Below, piece after piece: positions 1-8,695 of a DNA stretch of 64,000 nucleotides. Source of the DNA: Methylobacterium sp. E-005 (GTDB lineage Bacteria > Pseudomonadota > Alphaproteobacteria > Rhizobiales > Beijerinckiaceae); contig NZ_JAKSYG010000212.1 of the NCBI RefSeq assembly GCF_022829725.1, positions 29,100-93,099 of the forward strand, given 5' to 3'. The position numbers and the translations under genes are program-made. The notes beneath the pieces were generated by a model. It worked only from the letters and a program-made list of their open reading frames with translations, did not search any database and was not told where the DNA came from. Position 1 is the first letter of the stretch. Each line of letters opens with the position of its first letter.

Positions 1-799
1 AGTCGAGCCGCTCGACATCGTCGAAGCTTTTTAGCTCCGGCACGCCGTCGATGTTGTTGGCAGGCAGGAAGTCGAGCAGCCGGCGAATCTGCAGAATCGC
101 CTCGACGTCATTCTCGAACGCGCCGTCCGCGATCGAAGACTTGGTCGTGTGGACTTTGGCGCCGCCGAGTTCCTCAGCGGTCACGACCTCGTTGGTGACG
201 GTCTTCACGACATCGGGGCCGGTCACGAACATGTAGCTCGTGTCGCGAACCATGAAGATGAAGTCGGTCATGGCCGGCGAGTAGACATCGCCGCCCGCGC
301 AGGGGCCCATGATTACCGAGATCTGCGGGATGACACCCGAGGCCATGACGTTGCGGCGGAACACTTCGCCGTAACCGCCGAGCGCGGCGACGCCCTCTTG
401 GATGCGCGCGCCGCCGGCATCGAAGATGCCGATGATCGGCGCGCGCATCTTCAGCGCCATGTCCTGGACCTTCACGATCTTCTGCGCGTGCGCCTCCGAC
501 AGGGAGCCGCCGAAGACGGTGAAGTCCTTGGAGAACAGGAAGACGGTCCGGCCATTGATCGTACCCCAGCCGGTCACCACGCCGTCGCCCGGGATCTTCT
601 GGGCTTCCATCCCGAAATCCGTGGAGCGATGCTGCACGAACATGTCGAATTCCTCGAACGACCCGTGGTCGAGGAGGAGTTCAATCCGCTCCCGGGCGGT
701 AAGCTTGCCGCGATTGTGCTGCGCCTCGACGCGCCGCTCACCACCGCCGAGGCGGGCCTTGGCCCGGCGCTCTTCGAGCTTGTCGAGGATGTCCTTCAT
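1..799 (-). CDS. pccB: Propionyl-CoA carboxylase beta subunit (5' part)
   Basis: This is the N-terminal ~266 codons of a carboxyltransferase-family protein on the minus strand; the gene runs off the left edge of the window. The start is the ATG at 799, which opens with MKDILDKLEERRAKARLGGG, typical of biotin-dependent acyl-CoA carboxylase beta chains. Family landmarks are the RGKLTARERIELLLD segment, the FSKDFTVFGGSLSEAHAQKI segment and the glycine-rich DAGGARIQEG and MGPCAGGDVYSPA segments of the acyl-CoA site. The enzyme carboxylates propionyl-CoA to methylmalonyl-CoA with a separate biotin-carrying alpha subunit that is not in this window. In methylotrophs with the ethylmalonyl-CoA pathway this step feeds glyoxylate regeneration. 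Identification as PccB rather than another acyl-CoA carboxylase beta chain rests on overall similarity. Confidence 0.9.
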   Translation of the reverse strand, partial: MKDILDKLEERRAKARLGGGERRVEAQHNRGKLTARERIELLLDHGSFEEFDMFVQHRSTDFGMEAQKIPGDGVVTGWGTINGRTVFLFSKDFTVFGGSLSEAHAQKIVKVQDMALKMRAPIIGIFDAGGARIQEGVAALGGYGEVFRRNVMASGVIPQISVIMGPCAGGDVYSPAMTDFIFMVRDTSYMFVTGPDVVKTVTNEVVTAEELGGAKVHTTKSSIADGAFENDVEAILQIRRLLDFLPANNIDGVPELKSFDDVERLD

Positions 800-939
800 C
801 GCTGCTTCCGCCCTTCCCCTGCCGGTGACCTGCGACCCGGATCGGGCCGGGTCCAAGCTTGTGCATTCGCCGATCGTGCGGCCTTAGCATGGGGCTTCCA
901 GGCGGCAAACCGTGGCGTTTGTCAGAGATTTGGGGGAGA

Positions 940-1014
940 TGGTGGACGGTGCAGGGATCGAACCTGCGACCTTTCCCGTGTGAAGGGAACGCACTACCGC
1001 TGTGCTAACCGTCC
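940..1014 (-). tRNA. tRNA-Val (anticodon CAC)
   Basis: Read on the minus strand, the acceptor arms GGACGGT and ACCGTCC pair perfectly. The D-loop contains AGCGGTA, the anticodon stem is TTCCC/GGGAA and the T-arm carries GGTTCGATCC. The seven-base anticodon loop TTCACAC gives anticodon CAC, which reads the valine codon GTG. The CCA end is encoded at 942-940. No other tRNA is adjacent. Confidence 0.95.
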
Positions 1015-1361
1015 GTGCCGGCGCCAGGTCCGACGTGTCGCCCGCGCTTGTCCAGCGCGGCGAACCGGTGGCGGGCCTTCTAGGGCGCGGCGGGCCGAAA
1101 CGTCAAGCGCGGTTCGCAATGATCCTGCGCTCAAGTCGCCGTCACCAGGCCGATCGCGTTGCTCCCAAGGCCGGAATTTCGTGGAAGCGCCCGGATCGCA
1201 ATCCCTTATCGCTCGCTCACGGAAGAGGACCCAGCACGGGTCCAGGCGAGGTCCCTCTGCGATGATCGGCGCGGCGACGCGTATTCCGTTCAAGCCCGGA
1301 TGGCGAAACAGGCCGCGACGCGGTTCAAGAACCCGATGCTCACCCCGCTGATGCGTCCACG
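1015..1361. other. Intergenic region, no gene seen
   Basis: This stretch lies between the tRNA-Val gene and the Rdx-family gene. I see no open frame with protein-like composition on either strand and no clear terminator or repeat. The upstream promoter of the tRNA should lie here just right of 1014, but I cannot point to convincing boxes. Confidence 0.4.
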
Positions 1362-1766
1362 ATGTCTCAGCTTGCCGACCGCCCCAAGGTTGACAAGTCC
1401 GCCGCCCCGGTGCGCTGTGCCGGGATGCACGAGGAGCCAAAGGGCGTGAATCCCGGCAGCGACGTGACGGCGGAGGGCGCGAGCCGGGCGTTGCGCCCGC
1501 GCGTGGCGATCACCTACTGCACGCAGTGCAACTGGCTGCTGCGGTCGGCCTGGATGGCGCAGGAACTGCTCTCGACCTTTCGCGACGATCTCGGCGAGGT
1601 TGCCCTGATTCCCGCCTCGGGTGGCGCGTTCCGGATCGAGATCGGCACCGTCCTGCTGTGGGAACGGGTACGGGACGGCGGCTTTCCCGACGTCAAGGCG
1701 ATCAAGCAGCGGGTGCGGGACCACCTCGACCCGGGGCGCGATCTCGGCCATATCGATCGATCATGA
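1362..1766 (+). CDS. SelT/SelW/SelH (Rdx) family CxxC protein
   Basis: The 134-residue protein carries the Rdx-family signature: a beta strand VAITYC followed by CTQC (Cys53 and Cys56), a helix WLLRSAWMAQELL, and the later segments EVALIPASGGAFRIEIG and LLWERVRDGGFPD typical of SelW-like thioredoxin folds. Rdx proteins are thought to act in thiol redox reactions; the substrate is unknown. The first ~45 residues are not part of the fold, so a later start such as the GTG at 1446 is plausible. The next gene, a histidine kinase, begins about 50-100 bases downstream and the two may share a transcript. Confidence 0.8.
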   Translation: MSQLADRPKVDKSAAPVRCAGMHEEPKGVNPGSDVTAEGASRALRPRVAITYCTQCNWLLRSAWMAQELLSTFRDDLGEVALIPASGGAFRIEIGTVLLWERVRDGGFPDVKAIKQRVRDHLDPGRDLGHIDRS

Positions 1767-1863
1767 GGCGAGGGAACGGCAAGGAGCCCGCGGGGCACCG
1801 CGGGCCGGGGACGGGCCCCGCTTGAGTCCGGACCAGCAGGCCGAGGGCGGCGGCGTCCCGGCG

Positions 1864-4038
1864 GTGATCCCTGCGCGCCGGTCATGGCTGTCGCGGCTGC
1901 TTCACCGTTTCGCAGGCAATGGATTCTCGACGCAAGTCTATCTGATCGCCCTCGTCGTGGCGCTGATCGGGCCGGGTCTCCTGTTCACCGGCATCCTGCT
2001 GATGCGCTACGCCTCGGCCGAACGGGCGCGATTCGAGCAGGATGCCCGGGAAAACGTGCGTGGGATCGGCCTGTCGCTGGATCGTGATACGGCGGGCCTC
2101 GTCTCGGTGCTGCAGACGCTGGCCACGTCCCCGCGGATCCGCCAGGGCGATTTCGACGCGTTCGACGCGCAGGCGCGGCTCGTGCGCGAGTCCATCGATC
2201 TCGACGTCCTGCTCAGACGGCCGAACGGCCAGGAAGTCGTCAACACCGGCGTGCCGCGCAGCGCGCCGATGCCCGTCATGGCCCTGCCCTTCGATCAGGA
2301 ACTGGCGCGGGGCACACAGCGCGCCATGGTCAGCGGCTACGTACCGGGTCTCTCCGCGCGCGAGGCCACCTACGCGGTCGGCGTGCCCGTGATGATCGAC
2401 GGCGAGGTCGCCTACATCCTCAGCTTCACCGTCCCGCTGTCCCGCCTGCAGGGCATCCTGTCGCGCGAGGTCGTACCCGGCTGGACGACGGGCATCAGCG
2501 ACCGCAACGGCATCGTGCTGGCACGCCTGCCCGATCCCGACGCGGTGGTGGGCCGGCCTCGGCTGGCGAGCCTCCGGCAAGTCCAATCAGCGACGCCCGG
2601 CGTCTGGGAAGGCCAGGACCGGCAGCACAAGCCGGTCGTCGTGATCGAGGCGCGGTCCCGCCTCACCGGCTGGATGGTCGCCACCAGTATCCCCCAGGCC
2701 CTGGTGGATGCCCGCGTCCGGCGTTGGGTCTGGGCCTTCGCGGGCTTCGGACTTCTGGTGCTTGCCACCTCGTCGCTGCTGGCCGTCAATCTGTGGTCGC
2801 GGGTCTCCCGCCCTCTGCGCCTGCTGGCGGCCTCGGGTCCCGCCCTGGCGCGGGGCGAGGCGATCCCGCGGATCTCTTCGCCGGTCCACGAGATTCAGCG
2901 CCTCGCCCTGGTTCTATCCGACGCATCACTCCGACTGCGGACTCGCGAGGAGGAACGCGACAGGGCGCTCGCCGATACGCGGCGGGGCCTGACAGCGCTC
3001 AGCGAGAGCGAGGCCCGGTTTCGGCACATGGCCGATTCGGCGCCGGCTCTGATCTGGATGACCGACGAGACCGGCGCGGTGAGCTTCGCGAACCTGCATT
3101 TCGAGCACATGTTCGGGATGCCGGCGGCGGAACTGGCCGACGAGGGCTGGACCCGGATCATCCATCCGGACGAGCTTGACGGTTTCCGGGCTGCGTTCTC
3201 CGAGGCCTTCGATGCCCGGGTGCCCTTCCGGATCGAAGTTCGAGTGATCGACCGGGACCGGATCGTGCGCTGGTTGCGTTGCGAGGGCGTGCCGCGCCTC
3301 GACGACGATCACAACTTCCTCGGCTATACCGGCTGCAACATCGACATCACCGACGCGAAAAGCGCCGAGGAGCACCTGCTGCTCCTGATCCACGAACTCA
3401 ATCATCGGGTAAAGAATACGCTGGCCACGGTCCAGTCGATCGCCGTGCAGTCCCTGCGCGGCCTCGAAGGCCCGGAGGCCGATGCCGCCCGGGCCGCCTT
3501 CGAGGCGCGCCTGCTGGCGCTGGCCCGGGTCCACGACGTCCTCACCCGGGAGAGCTGGGAGGGCGCCGAACTTTCGGCGGTGGTCGCCGACGCGATCCGG
3601 CCCCTCGAATCCGGCGATGGCCGTGCCTCACGGTTCCGGGTCACCGGTCCGCCCCTACGACTGGCGCCGCGTCTCGCCCTGTCCATCGCCATGGCGCTGC
3701 ACGAACTGGGCACCAACGCGGTGAAGTACGGCGCGCTCTCGATCGAGGGCGGCGTGGTGGATATCTCGTGGACGGTCCGGCGTGAGAGCGAGACCCGGCT
3801 CTACCTGCGCTGGTCCGAGCGCGGCGGCCCCCCGGTGAAGAAGCCGACCCGGACCGGCTTTGGCTCACGACTGATCGAGCGCAGTCTCGCCCGGGAACTC
3901 GCCGGTGAGGTCGCGCTGAGCTACGAGCCGACCGGCGTCGTCTGCACCATCGAGGCGCCGGTGCCGCTACCGGGCCTGCTGGAGCGCAAGAGTGCTGCAG
4001 CGCCGGCGCGGATCGCGCCGCTGCCGCTGGCAGGGTGA
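1864..4038 (+). CDS. Membrane-bound PAS sensor histidine kinase, HWE family
   Basis: The protein is a sensor kinase with transmembrane helices at about residues 23-47 and 285-308 that bracket a periplasmic sensory region of ~235 residues, probably a Cache-type domain. A HAMP-like linker and a PAS domain (about 380-498) follow. The kinase core has the HWE hallmarks: phospho-acceptor histidine near residue 514 in LNHRVKN, the N-box HELGTNAVKYG and the WSE triplet that gives the family its name. The reading frame is open further upstream, into the Rdx gene. I chose the GTG at 1864 because the signal-anchor follows directly; a TTG at 1822 is equally possible. No cognate response regulator is adjacent. 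The ligand is unknown. Confidence 0.85.
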   Translation: MIPARRSWLSRLLHRFAGNGFSTQVYLIALVVALIGPGLLFTGILLMRYASAERARFEQDARENVRGIGLSLDRDTAGLVSVLQTLATSPRIRQGDFDAFDAQARLVRESIDLDVLLRRPNGQEVVNTGVPRSAPMPVMALPFDQELARGTQRAMVSGYVPGLSAREATYAVGVPVMIDGEVAYILSFTVPLSRLQGILSREVVPGWTTGISDRNGIVLARLPDPDAVVGRPRLASLRQVQSATPGVWEGQDRQHKPVVVIEARSRLTGWMVATSIPQALVDARVRRWVWAFAGFGLLVLATSSLLAVNLWSRVSRPLRLLAASGPALARGEAIPRISSPVHEIQRLALVLSDASLRLRTREEERDRALADTRRGLTALSESEARFRHMADSAPALIWMTDETGAVSFANLHFEHMFGMPAAELADEGWTRIIHPDELDGFRAAFSEAFDARVPFRIEVRVIDRDRIVRWLRCEGVPRLDDDHNFLGYTGCNIDITDAKSAEEHLLLLIHELNHRVKNTLATVQSIAVQSLRGLEGPEADAARAAFEARLLALARVHDVLTRESWEGAELSAVVADAIRPLESGDGRASRFRVTGPPLRLAPRLALSIAMALHELGTNAVKYGALSIEGGVVDISWTVRRESETRLYLRWSERGGPPVKKPTRTGFGSRLIERSLARELAGEVALSYEPTGVVCTIEAPVPLPGLLERKSAAAPARIAPLPLAG

Positions 4039-4398
4039 GGGCGCAGCCGCCCGGCATGCAGCAGACCCTGATGCGACGTTCGTAGGATGGAGCGAAGGCC
4101 TTCCGAACGCGTCGCGTTCGCGCGTGACGAGGGTCCGGGACAACCTACGGCCGGAGATGCGCCACGGCAGGAAACGCCATGCCGCCGCTGGGTGGACCCT
4201 TCGAGCGTTTGATGAATCGTCAGATCGCCGGCGGTCATCATGGTTCCGCCGCAGACGTCGTGCGCGCCGGACTCCGCCTTCCTGGCGCGGGCGAAATCCA
4301 CCTGCGAGCACTTCAATCAGCCCTCACCGATGACTGAGCGGCCGGTGTGCAGGTCGGCAACGCTTGATCGACAGGCGAGCAGCTATCTTCGTCCTGTC
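4039..4398. other. Convergent intergenic region with a short palindrome
   Basis: This lies between the end of the histidine kinase gene and the end of the eight-gene minus-strand operon. It contains an almost perfect palindrome at 4104-4120 (arms CGAACGCG and CGCGTTCG, one base between). I see no convincing coding sequence and no T-rich terminator for either flanking gene. Confidence 0.4.
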
Positions 4399-5547
4399 TC
4401 AATGATACGGATCGGCCGCGTCCCGCAGCCCGTCCCCTAGGAAGTTGAACGCCAGCACCGTCACCAACACCGGCAAAACCGGCACCAGCAGCCACGGATA
4501 GAGCTGCACCGCCGCCAAATTCTGCGCCTCGTTGAGAAGCACGCCCCAGCTCGTCACCGGCGGCCTCAGACCCAGACCCAGGAAGGACAATGCGGTCTCG
4601 CCGAGGATCATGGTGGGGATCGATAGGGTCGCCGAGGCGATCAGGTGGCTCATGAAGTTCGGAATCAGGTGCCGGCCGATCACCCGGGCGGGCGACGCGC
4701 CCATCAGCTCGGCCGCCTGGACGAAATCCTCCTCGCGCAGGGCCAGGAGCTTGCCGCGCACCGCCCGGGCGAGCCCCGGCCAGTCGAGAAGCCCCAATAT
4801 CACCGTGATGCCGAAGAAGATCAGCAGCGGGCTCCAGTTCGGCGGCAGGGCGGCCGAGAGGGCGAGCCACAGCGGCAGCTCCGGCAGGGAACGCACCACC
4901 TCGATCAGCCGCTGAACCCCGGCATCGACGATCCCGCCGAAATAGCCCGCGATGCCGCCGAAGAAGAGCCCGAGCGCGAAGGAGATCGCCACGCCCACGA
5001 GACCGATGGTGAGCGAAATCCGCGCCCCGTAGATGAGGCGCGAGAACAGGTCGCGGCCGAGCTTGTCGGTGCCGAGCAGGAACAGCGTTCCGTTCTCCGG
5101 CGGGCAGACGAGGTGCAGATCGGTATGGACGAGCCCGAGCCAGTCGTAGCCGTCGCCCCGGCAGAGGAAACGCACCGGCTGAGGGGTGGACGTGTCTGCC
5201 TTGTAGTCCCGGCGGAACGTGTCGAGGTCGAGATGCGCCCGGTACGGGTAGACGAAGGGCCCGATGAAGCGGCCCTCGTCGAACAGGTGAACGCCCTGCG
5301 GCGGCGCATAAAGGAAATCGCCGTTGCGCCGCGCCTGTCCGTAGGGCGCCAGCTGTTCCACGAACGGCACGATCGCGTAAAGCGCGATGAGAATCACGGC
5401 CGAGGCTACGGCGAGTCGGTGACGCAGGAATTTTCGAAGGATCAGCCGCCATGCGGAAGCGCTTTCCGTCCGGCCTTCGGGGCCCGCCTCCGGCTCGAAC
5501 GGTGCGGGGTCGACGAAGTGGCGGTCAGCGGGGATCGCCTCCATCAT
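4399..5547 (-). CDS. Peptide-type ABC transporter permease (DppC/OppC-like)
   Basis: The 382-residue inner-membrane protein is a binding-protein-dependent permease of the dipeptide/oligopeptide class. It has an N-terminal cytoplasmic segment, a first transmembrane helix near residues 42-64, an extended periplasmic insertion (about 75-170), and then the transport core. The core has the EAA loop AAELMGASPARVIGRHLIPN that contacts the ATPase. It is the last gene of the eight-gene operon; its ATG overlaps the stop of the upstream permease in an ATGA. It should pair with that permease, the double ATPase and the solute-binding protein encoded upstream. The substrate is not known. Glycosyltransferases in the same operon suggest a glycosylated peptide or saccharide rather than a simple peptide, but that is inference. 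Confidence 0.88.
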   Translation of the reverse strand: MMEAIPADRHFVDPAPFEPEAGPEGRTESASAWRLILRKFLRHRLAVASAVILIALYAIVPFVEQLAPYGQARRNGDFLYAPPQGVHLFDEGRFIGPFVYPYRAHLDLDTFRRDYKADTSTPQPVRFLCRGDGYDWLGLVHTDLHLVCPPENGTLFLLGTDKLGRDLFSRLIYGARISLTIGLVGVAISFALGLFFGGIAGYFGGIVDAGVQRLIEVVRSLPELPLWLALSAALPPNWSPLLIFFGITVILGLLDWPGLARAVRGKLLALREEDFVQAAELMGASPARVIGRHLIPNFMSHLIASATLSIPTMILGETALSFLGLGLRPPVTSWGVLLNEAQNLAAVQLYPWLLVPVLPVLVTVLAFNFLGDGLRDAADPYH

Positions 5548-6560
5548 CGCAGCCCCATGCGGATGCGTGGGTCGAGCCAGACCAGGGTCAGATCCGAGAT
5601 CAGCATCCCGACGAGCGTCAGTGAAGCGACGAACATCAGGATGAAGCCGGCCATGAACTGATCCTGGCTGCGCAGGGCGTCGAGGAGCAGAGGTCCCACC
5701 GTGGGCAGGCTCAGCACCAGCGAGACCAGCACCGAGCCCGAGACGAGGTGCGGCAGCAGGTTGCCGATATCGGCCACGAACGGGTTCAGCGACATCCGGA
5801 ACGGGTATTTCAGCAGTGCCTGCACGGGCGGCAGGCCCTTGGCGCGGGCCGTGACCGTGTAGGGCTTGGCGAGTTCATCCAGCAGGTTGGCGCGCATCCG
5901 GCGGATCATCGCCGCCGTCCCGCCGAGGCCGATCACCAGGGTCGGCACGATGAGATGGCCCAGCAGCGAGCGGATCTTTTCCCAGCTCCAGGGCTGGTTG
6001 GTCAGCGCCGAATCGTAGAGGCCGCCGATCGACAGCCCGAACCAGCGATTGGCGTAGAACAACAGGATCAGCGCCAGCAAAAAGCCCGGCACCGCGAGGC
6101 CGACATAGCCCAGCAGGGTTACCACGGCGTCGCCGAACGTGTTGCGGTGCGTCGCCGAGTAGATCGCCGCCGGGATCGCTACAAGATGGACGAAGACCAC
6201 TGCGGTCAGGTTGATCAGCAGGGTCAGCCACAGGGCGTCGCCGACCACGTCCGCCACCGGCTTGTCGTATTCGAACGACCAGCCCCAATCGCCCTGGAGC
6301 AGCCCCGAGAAGCCCACCGACCCCGGCATGACCCCGATCCACATCAGGTATTGCTGCCAGACCGGCCGATCGAGCCCGTATTGCTTGATGAGAAGTTCAG
6401 CCTTCGCCACCGAGCTGGCATCGCCGGTGGCGCGCAGCTCCATGATCCGATTGGTCAGATAGTCGCCCGGCGGCAGCTTGATGATGATGAAGACGAGCGC
6501 CGAGATCACCAACAGCGTCGCCGCCATGGTGAGGATGCGGCGGAGGATGACGGCGATCAC
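5544..6560 (-). CDS. Peptide-type ABC transporter permease (DppB/OppB-like)
   Basis: The 338-residue permease opens with a membrane helix (ILRRILTMAATLLVISALVF). It has the KLPPGDYLT and YGLDRPVWQQYLMW segments expected of DppB-type permeases and an EAA-type loop around KPYTVTARAKGLP. The GTG at 6560 is chosen as start because it overlaps the stop of the upstream gene as GTGA and is preceded by a TGGAGG ribosome-binding site; the frame is open further but those codons lie inside the neighbouring gene. With the downstream permease it would form the heterodimeric membrane channel of the importer. Confidence 0.88.
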   Translation of the reverse strand: MIAVILRRILTMAATLLVISALVFIIIKLPPGDYLTNRIMELRATGDASSVAKAELLIKQYGLDRPVWQQYLMWIGVMPGSVGFSGLLQGDWGWSFEYDKPVADVVGDALWLTLLINLTAVVFVHLVAIPAAIYSATHRNTFGDAVVTLLGYVGLAVPGFLLALILLFYANRWFGLSIGGLYDSALTNQPWSWEKIRSLLGHLIVPTLVIGLGGTAAMIRRMRANLLDELAKPYTVTARAKGLPPVQALLKYPFRMSLNPFVADIGNLLPHLVSGSVLVSLVLSLPTVGPLLLDALRSQDQFMAGFILMFVASLTLVGMLISDLTLVWLDPRIRMGLR

Positions 6561-8695
6561 CGGGCCTCCACCCGCTTGTCGGCGGCTTGGTCCCAGAACA
6601 GCTCGTCGAGGCGCTGCACGCCGATCATGGCGGTGGGCGCCCAGGAATAGAGGGCGCGCTTCGGCAAATTGATCAGGCGATCGGCGCCGATCACAGGCTG
6701 CAGCGCCCCCGCCACCGTGCCGATCACCCAGGTGTTGCGCGCGTGGTTCATCAGCATCTCGCGCCAGATCGTAGCCTGCTTGGCCGCATCGCTGGTGTCG
6801 CGCCACTGCCGGTCGAGGTCGAGCAGGCGCTGAACCTCGGGGACGTCGCAGGGCTCCCCGTTTCTGCCCTGGCTCTCGACGTTCATGCTCCAGAGCGGCC
6901 AGGCGTAATGCTCCGGCTGCGCCGGGCTCAGCTCCGTCGGCGGCATGATTGCGGTCGGGACCGCAAGGTCGAGCCCCTGGGCGGCCACCATGACGGTCAT
7001 GCCACCGATCGAACGGCGTTGCAGATTCGTACGCTCCTGCGGCTTGGCGATCAGCCGGATGCCGACCTCACGCCAGAACTCCGTGATGAGAAGCAGCGCG
7101 TCGAGCACCATCTCGGCCTCGCCGTCGCTTTCCACGACGATCTCCAGGGGGCGGCCGCCGGGCAGCAGCCGCGTTCCGGAGCCGTCGCGACCGGTCAGCC
7201 CCATCGCGTCGAGGAGCTTGGTTGCCGCGGCCGGGTCGTAGCTGGCGTTGAGGGTCCGCATCTCCGGCTCGAACAGCGGGCTATCCGAGACGATCGTGTT
7301 GTTGCCCTCGGTGCCGAGCCCGAACAACAGCGTGTTGTTCAGTGTCCGGCGGTCGATGGCGAGCGACAGGGCGTGGCGGTAGCGCTCGTCGCGGTTGAGC
7401 TGGCGCCAGATGGGATCGAGGGTCGTCAGGTTCGGGTAGAGGGCGAATTCAGAACCGCGTGCCACCGGCCAGAGGTTGGTGCGGTAGTGATGGGTCGCCT
7501 CGCCCTCCTTCAAGCTCGGAATATCGGGCATCGACAGCCCACGGAACATCAGGTCAGCCTCGCCGGCATTGGTCTTGGCGACCAGGAGACCCTGCGAAGC
7601 CACGTCCATCACGATCGAATCGACGTAGGGAAGCTGGGTGCCGGCCGTATCGACCCGGTGATAGCTCCGGTTGCGCTCGAATCGGAACCGGCTGGCGGGG
7701 GAGCGGGTCCGCGGCACCCAGCCCTGCAGGGTCGGGCAGTCCGGATTGTTCAGCTCGTAATTGTCGTCCATGCGATTGTGCAGGGCGGCCCAGCTCCGAA
7801 GCTTGAGGGCCTTAGCCTTGGCGTCGGCGGCGTCCTTGCCGATGTAGCGGGCATGGACCGGCTTGAGATAGTGCGACGGCCGGTAGATGAGCGGGTCCCG
7901 CGGCGCCGCCAGGGCGGGCAGAAACAGCGGGTTCGGCCGGTCCCAGCTGTAGCGGATGGTGACCGGGTCGAGTATTTCAACCTGAGGTAGCTTGCCGTCG
8001 ATCCGGAAGAAAGCCGGCGGCCCCTCCGGGCTCAGCGCCTTCTCGTTGGCGACATCTTCCCAGAAGTAGCGGAAATCCTCGGTGGTGAACGGATGCCCGT
8101 CCGACCAGCGATGGCCCTGGCGCAGGGTGAAGGTGAAGCGCCCGCCCGCGACATCGACGCGTTCCAGCACATCCGGCCGCAGGTTCAGGTCGGCATCATA
8201 GCCGATCAGGCGGGTGTAGCCGTAGACCGAGAGGTAGCGGACATCCCGCGCCTTGGCGATCAGCGTCCGGATCGTGCCGCCGGCCGTGCCGAGCCGCCGA
8301 TTATGCGCGGCGAGATCGACCACGAGGGGCGCGGACGGCGGAGCGGGGACATCGGTCGGCGGGATGTCGGCGAAGGCCCGTTGCGGTGAGTGCGACCCGA
8401 TGAGGGTAGCGCCGACGCCGGCGAGAAGGGCGCGGCGGGAGACGAGATCGGACCGTCGCGCGTCGCAGCGTGAATCGCCGAGCGTCTCCGGTGCGCAGCG
8501 CGGCGGATCATTGAGCGCGACCCTTTGGGGTGAGGGGCGAGACCTCTCCGGATGGGGCACGCGATCGATGCGCCGACAGGGCGCACTTCGTCCTGAAAAT
8601 TCTCGTCCCTCACCCTGTCCCTCTTCCGCACGGGAGTGGGGACCCGCGTCCGTGCCCGAAGCCGTGTCGCCAACGCGTCCGTCCGCCTCATTCAT
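6557..8695 (-). CDS. ABC transporter solute-binding protein (family 5, peptide type), Tat-exported
   Basis: The product is a large periplasmic binding protein of the peptide/nickel family 5. Diagnostic segments are RFTFTLRQGHRWSDGHPFT, TTEDFRYFWEDV, ALSLAIDRRTLNNTL and the C-terminal NTWVIGTVAGALQPV. A twin-arginine export signal, SRRALLAGVGATLIG, begins at residue 86 if translation starts at the ATG at 8695. That ATG overlaps the preceding stop as ATGA. The ~85 residues before the Tat signal look like translated repeat DNA rather than protein, so a later start such as the GTG at 8560 is possible. Family members bind oligopeptides, glycosides or similar ligands and hand them to the permease pair encoded immediately downstream. 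Confidence 0.85.
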   Translation of the reverse strand: MNEADGRVGDTASGTDAGPHSRAEEGQGEGREFSGRSAPCRRIDRVPHPERSRPSPQRVALNDPPRCAPETLGDSRCDARRSDLVSRRALLAGVGATLIGSHSPQRAFADIPPTDVPAPPSAPLVVDLAAHNRRLGTAGGTIRTLIAKARDVRYLSVYGYTRLIGYDADLNLRPDVLERVDVAGGRFTFTLRQGHRWSDGHPFTTEDFRYFWEDVANEKALSPEGPPAFFRIDGKLPQVEILDPVTIRYSWDRPNPLFLPALAAPRDPLIYRPSHYLKPVHARYIGKDAADAKAKALKLRSWAALHNRMDDNYELNNPDCPTLQGWVPRTRSPASRFRFERNRSYHRVDTAGTQLPYVDSIVMDVASQGLLVAKTNAGEADLMFRGLSMPDIPSLKEGEATHHYRTNLWPVARGSEFALYPNLTTLDPIWRQLNRDERYRHALSLAIDRRTLNNTLLFGLGTEGNNTIVSDSPLFEPEMRTLNASYDPAAATKLLDAMGLTGRDGSGTRLLPGGRPLEIVVESDGEAEMVLDALLLITEFWREVGIRLIAKPQERTNLQRRSIGGMTVMVAAQGLDLAVPTAIMPPTELSPAQPEHYAWPLWSMNVESQGRNGEPCDVPEVQRLLDLDRQWRDTSDAAKQATIWREMLMNHARNTWVIGTVAGALQPVIGADRLINLPKRALYSWAPTAMIGVQRLDELFWDQAADKRVEAR
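8603..8640. repeat. Short dispersed repeat, copy A
   Basis: The plus strand reads TCGTCCCTCACCC, then a pyrimidine-rich stretch, then CCGCA and GGGAGTGGGG. A related sequence occurs at 12317-12355 in the same orientation. The two halves are imperfectly complementary and could fold as a hairpin. It lies inside the 5' end of the solute-binding protein frame, where it encodes an atypical N-terminal extension. Confidence 0.5.
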
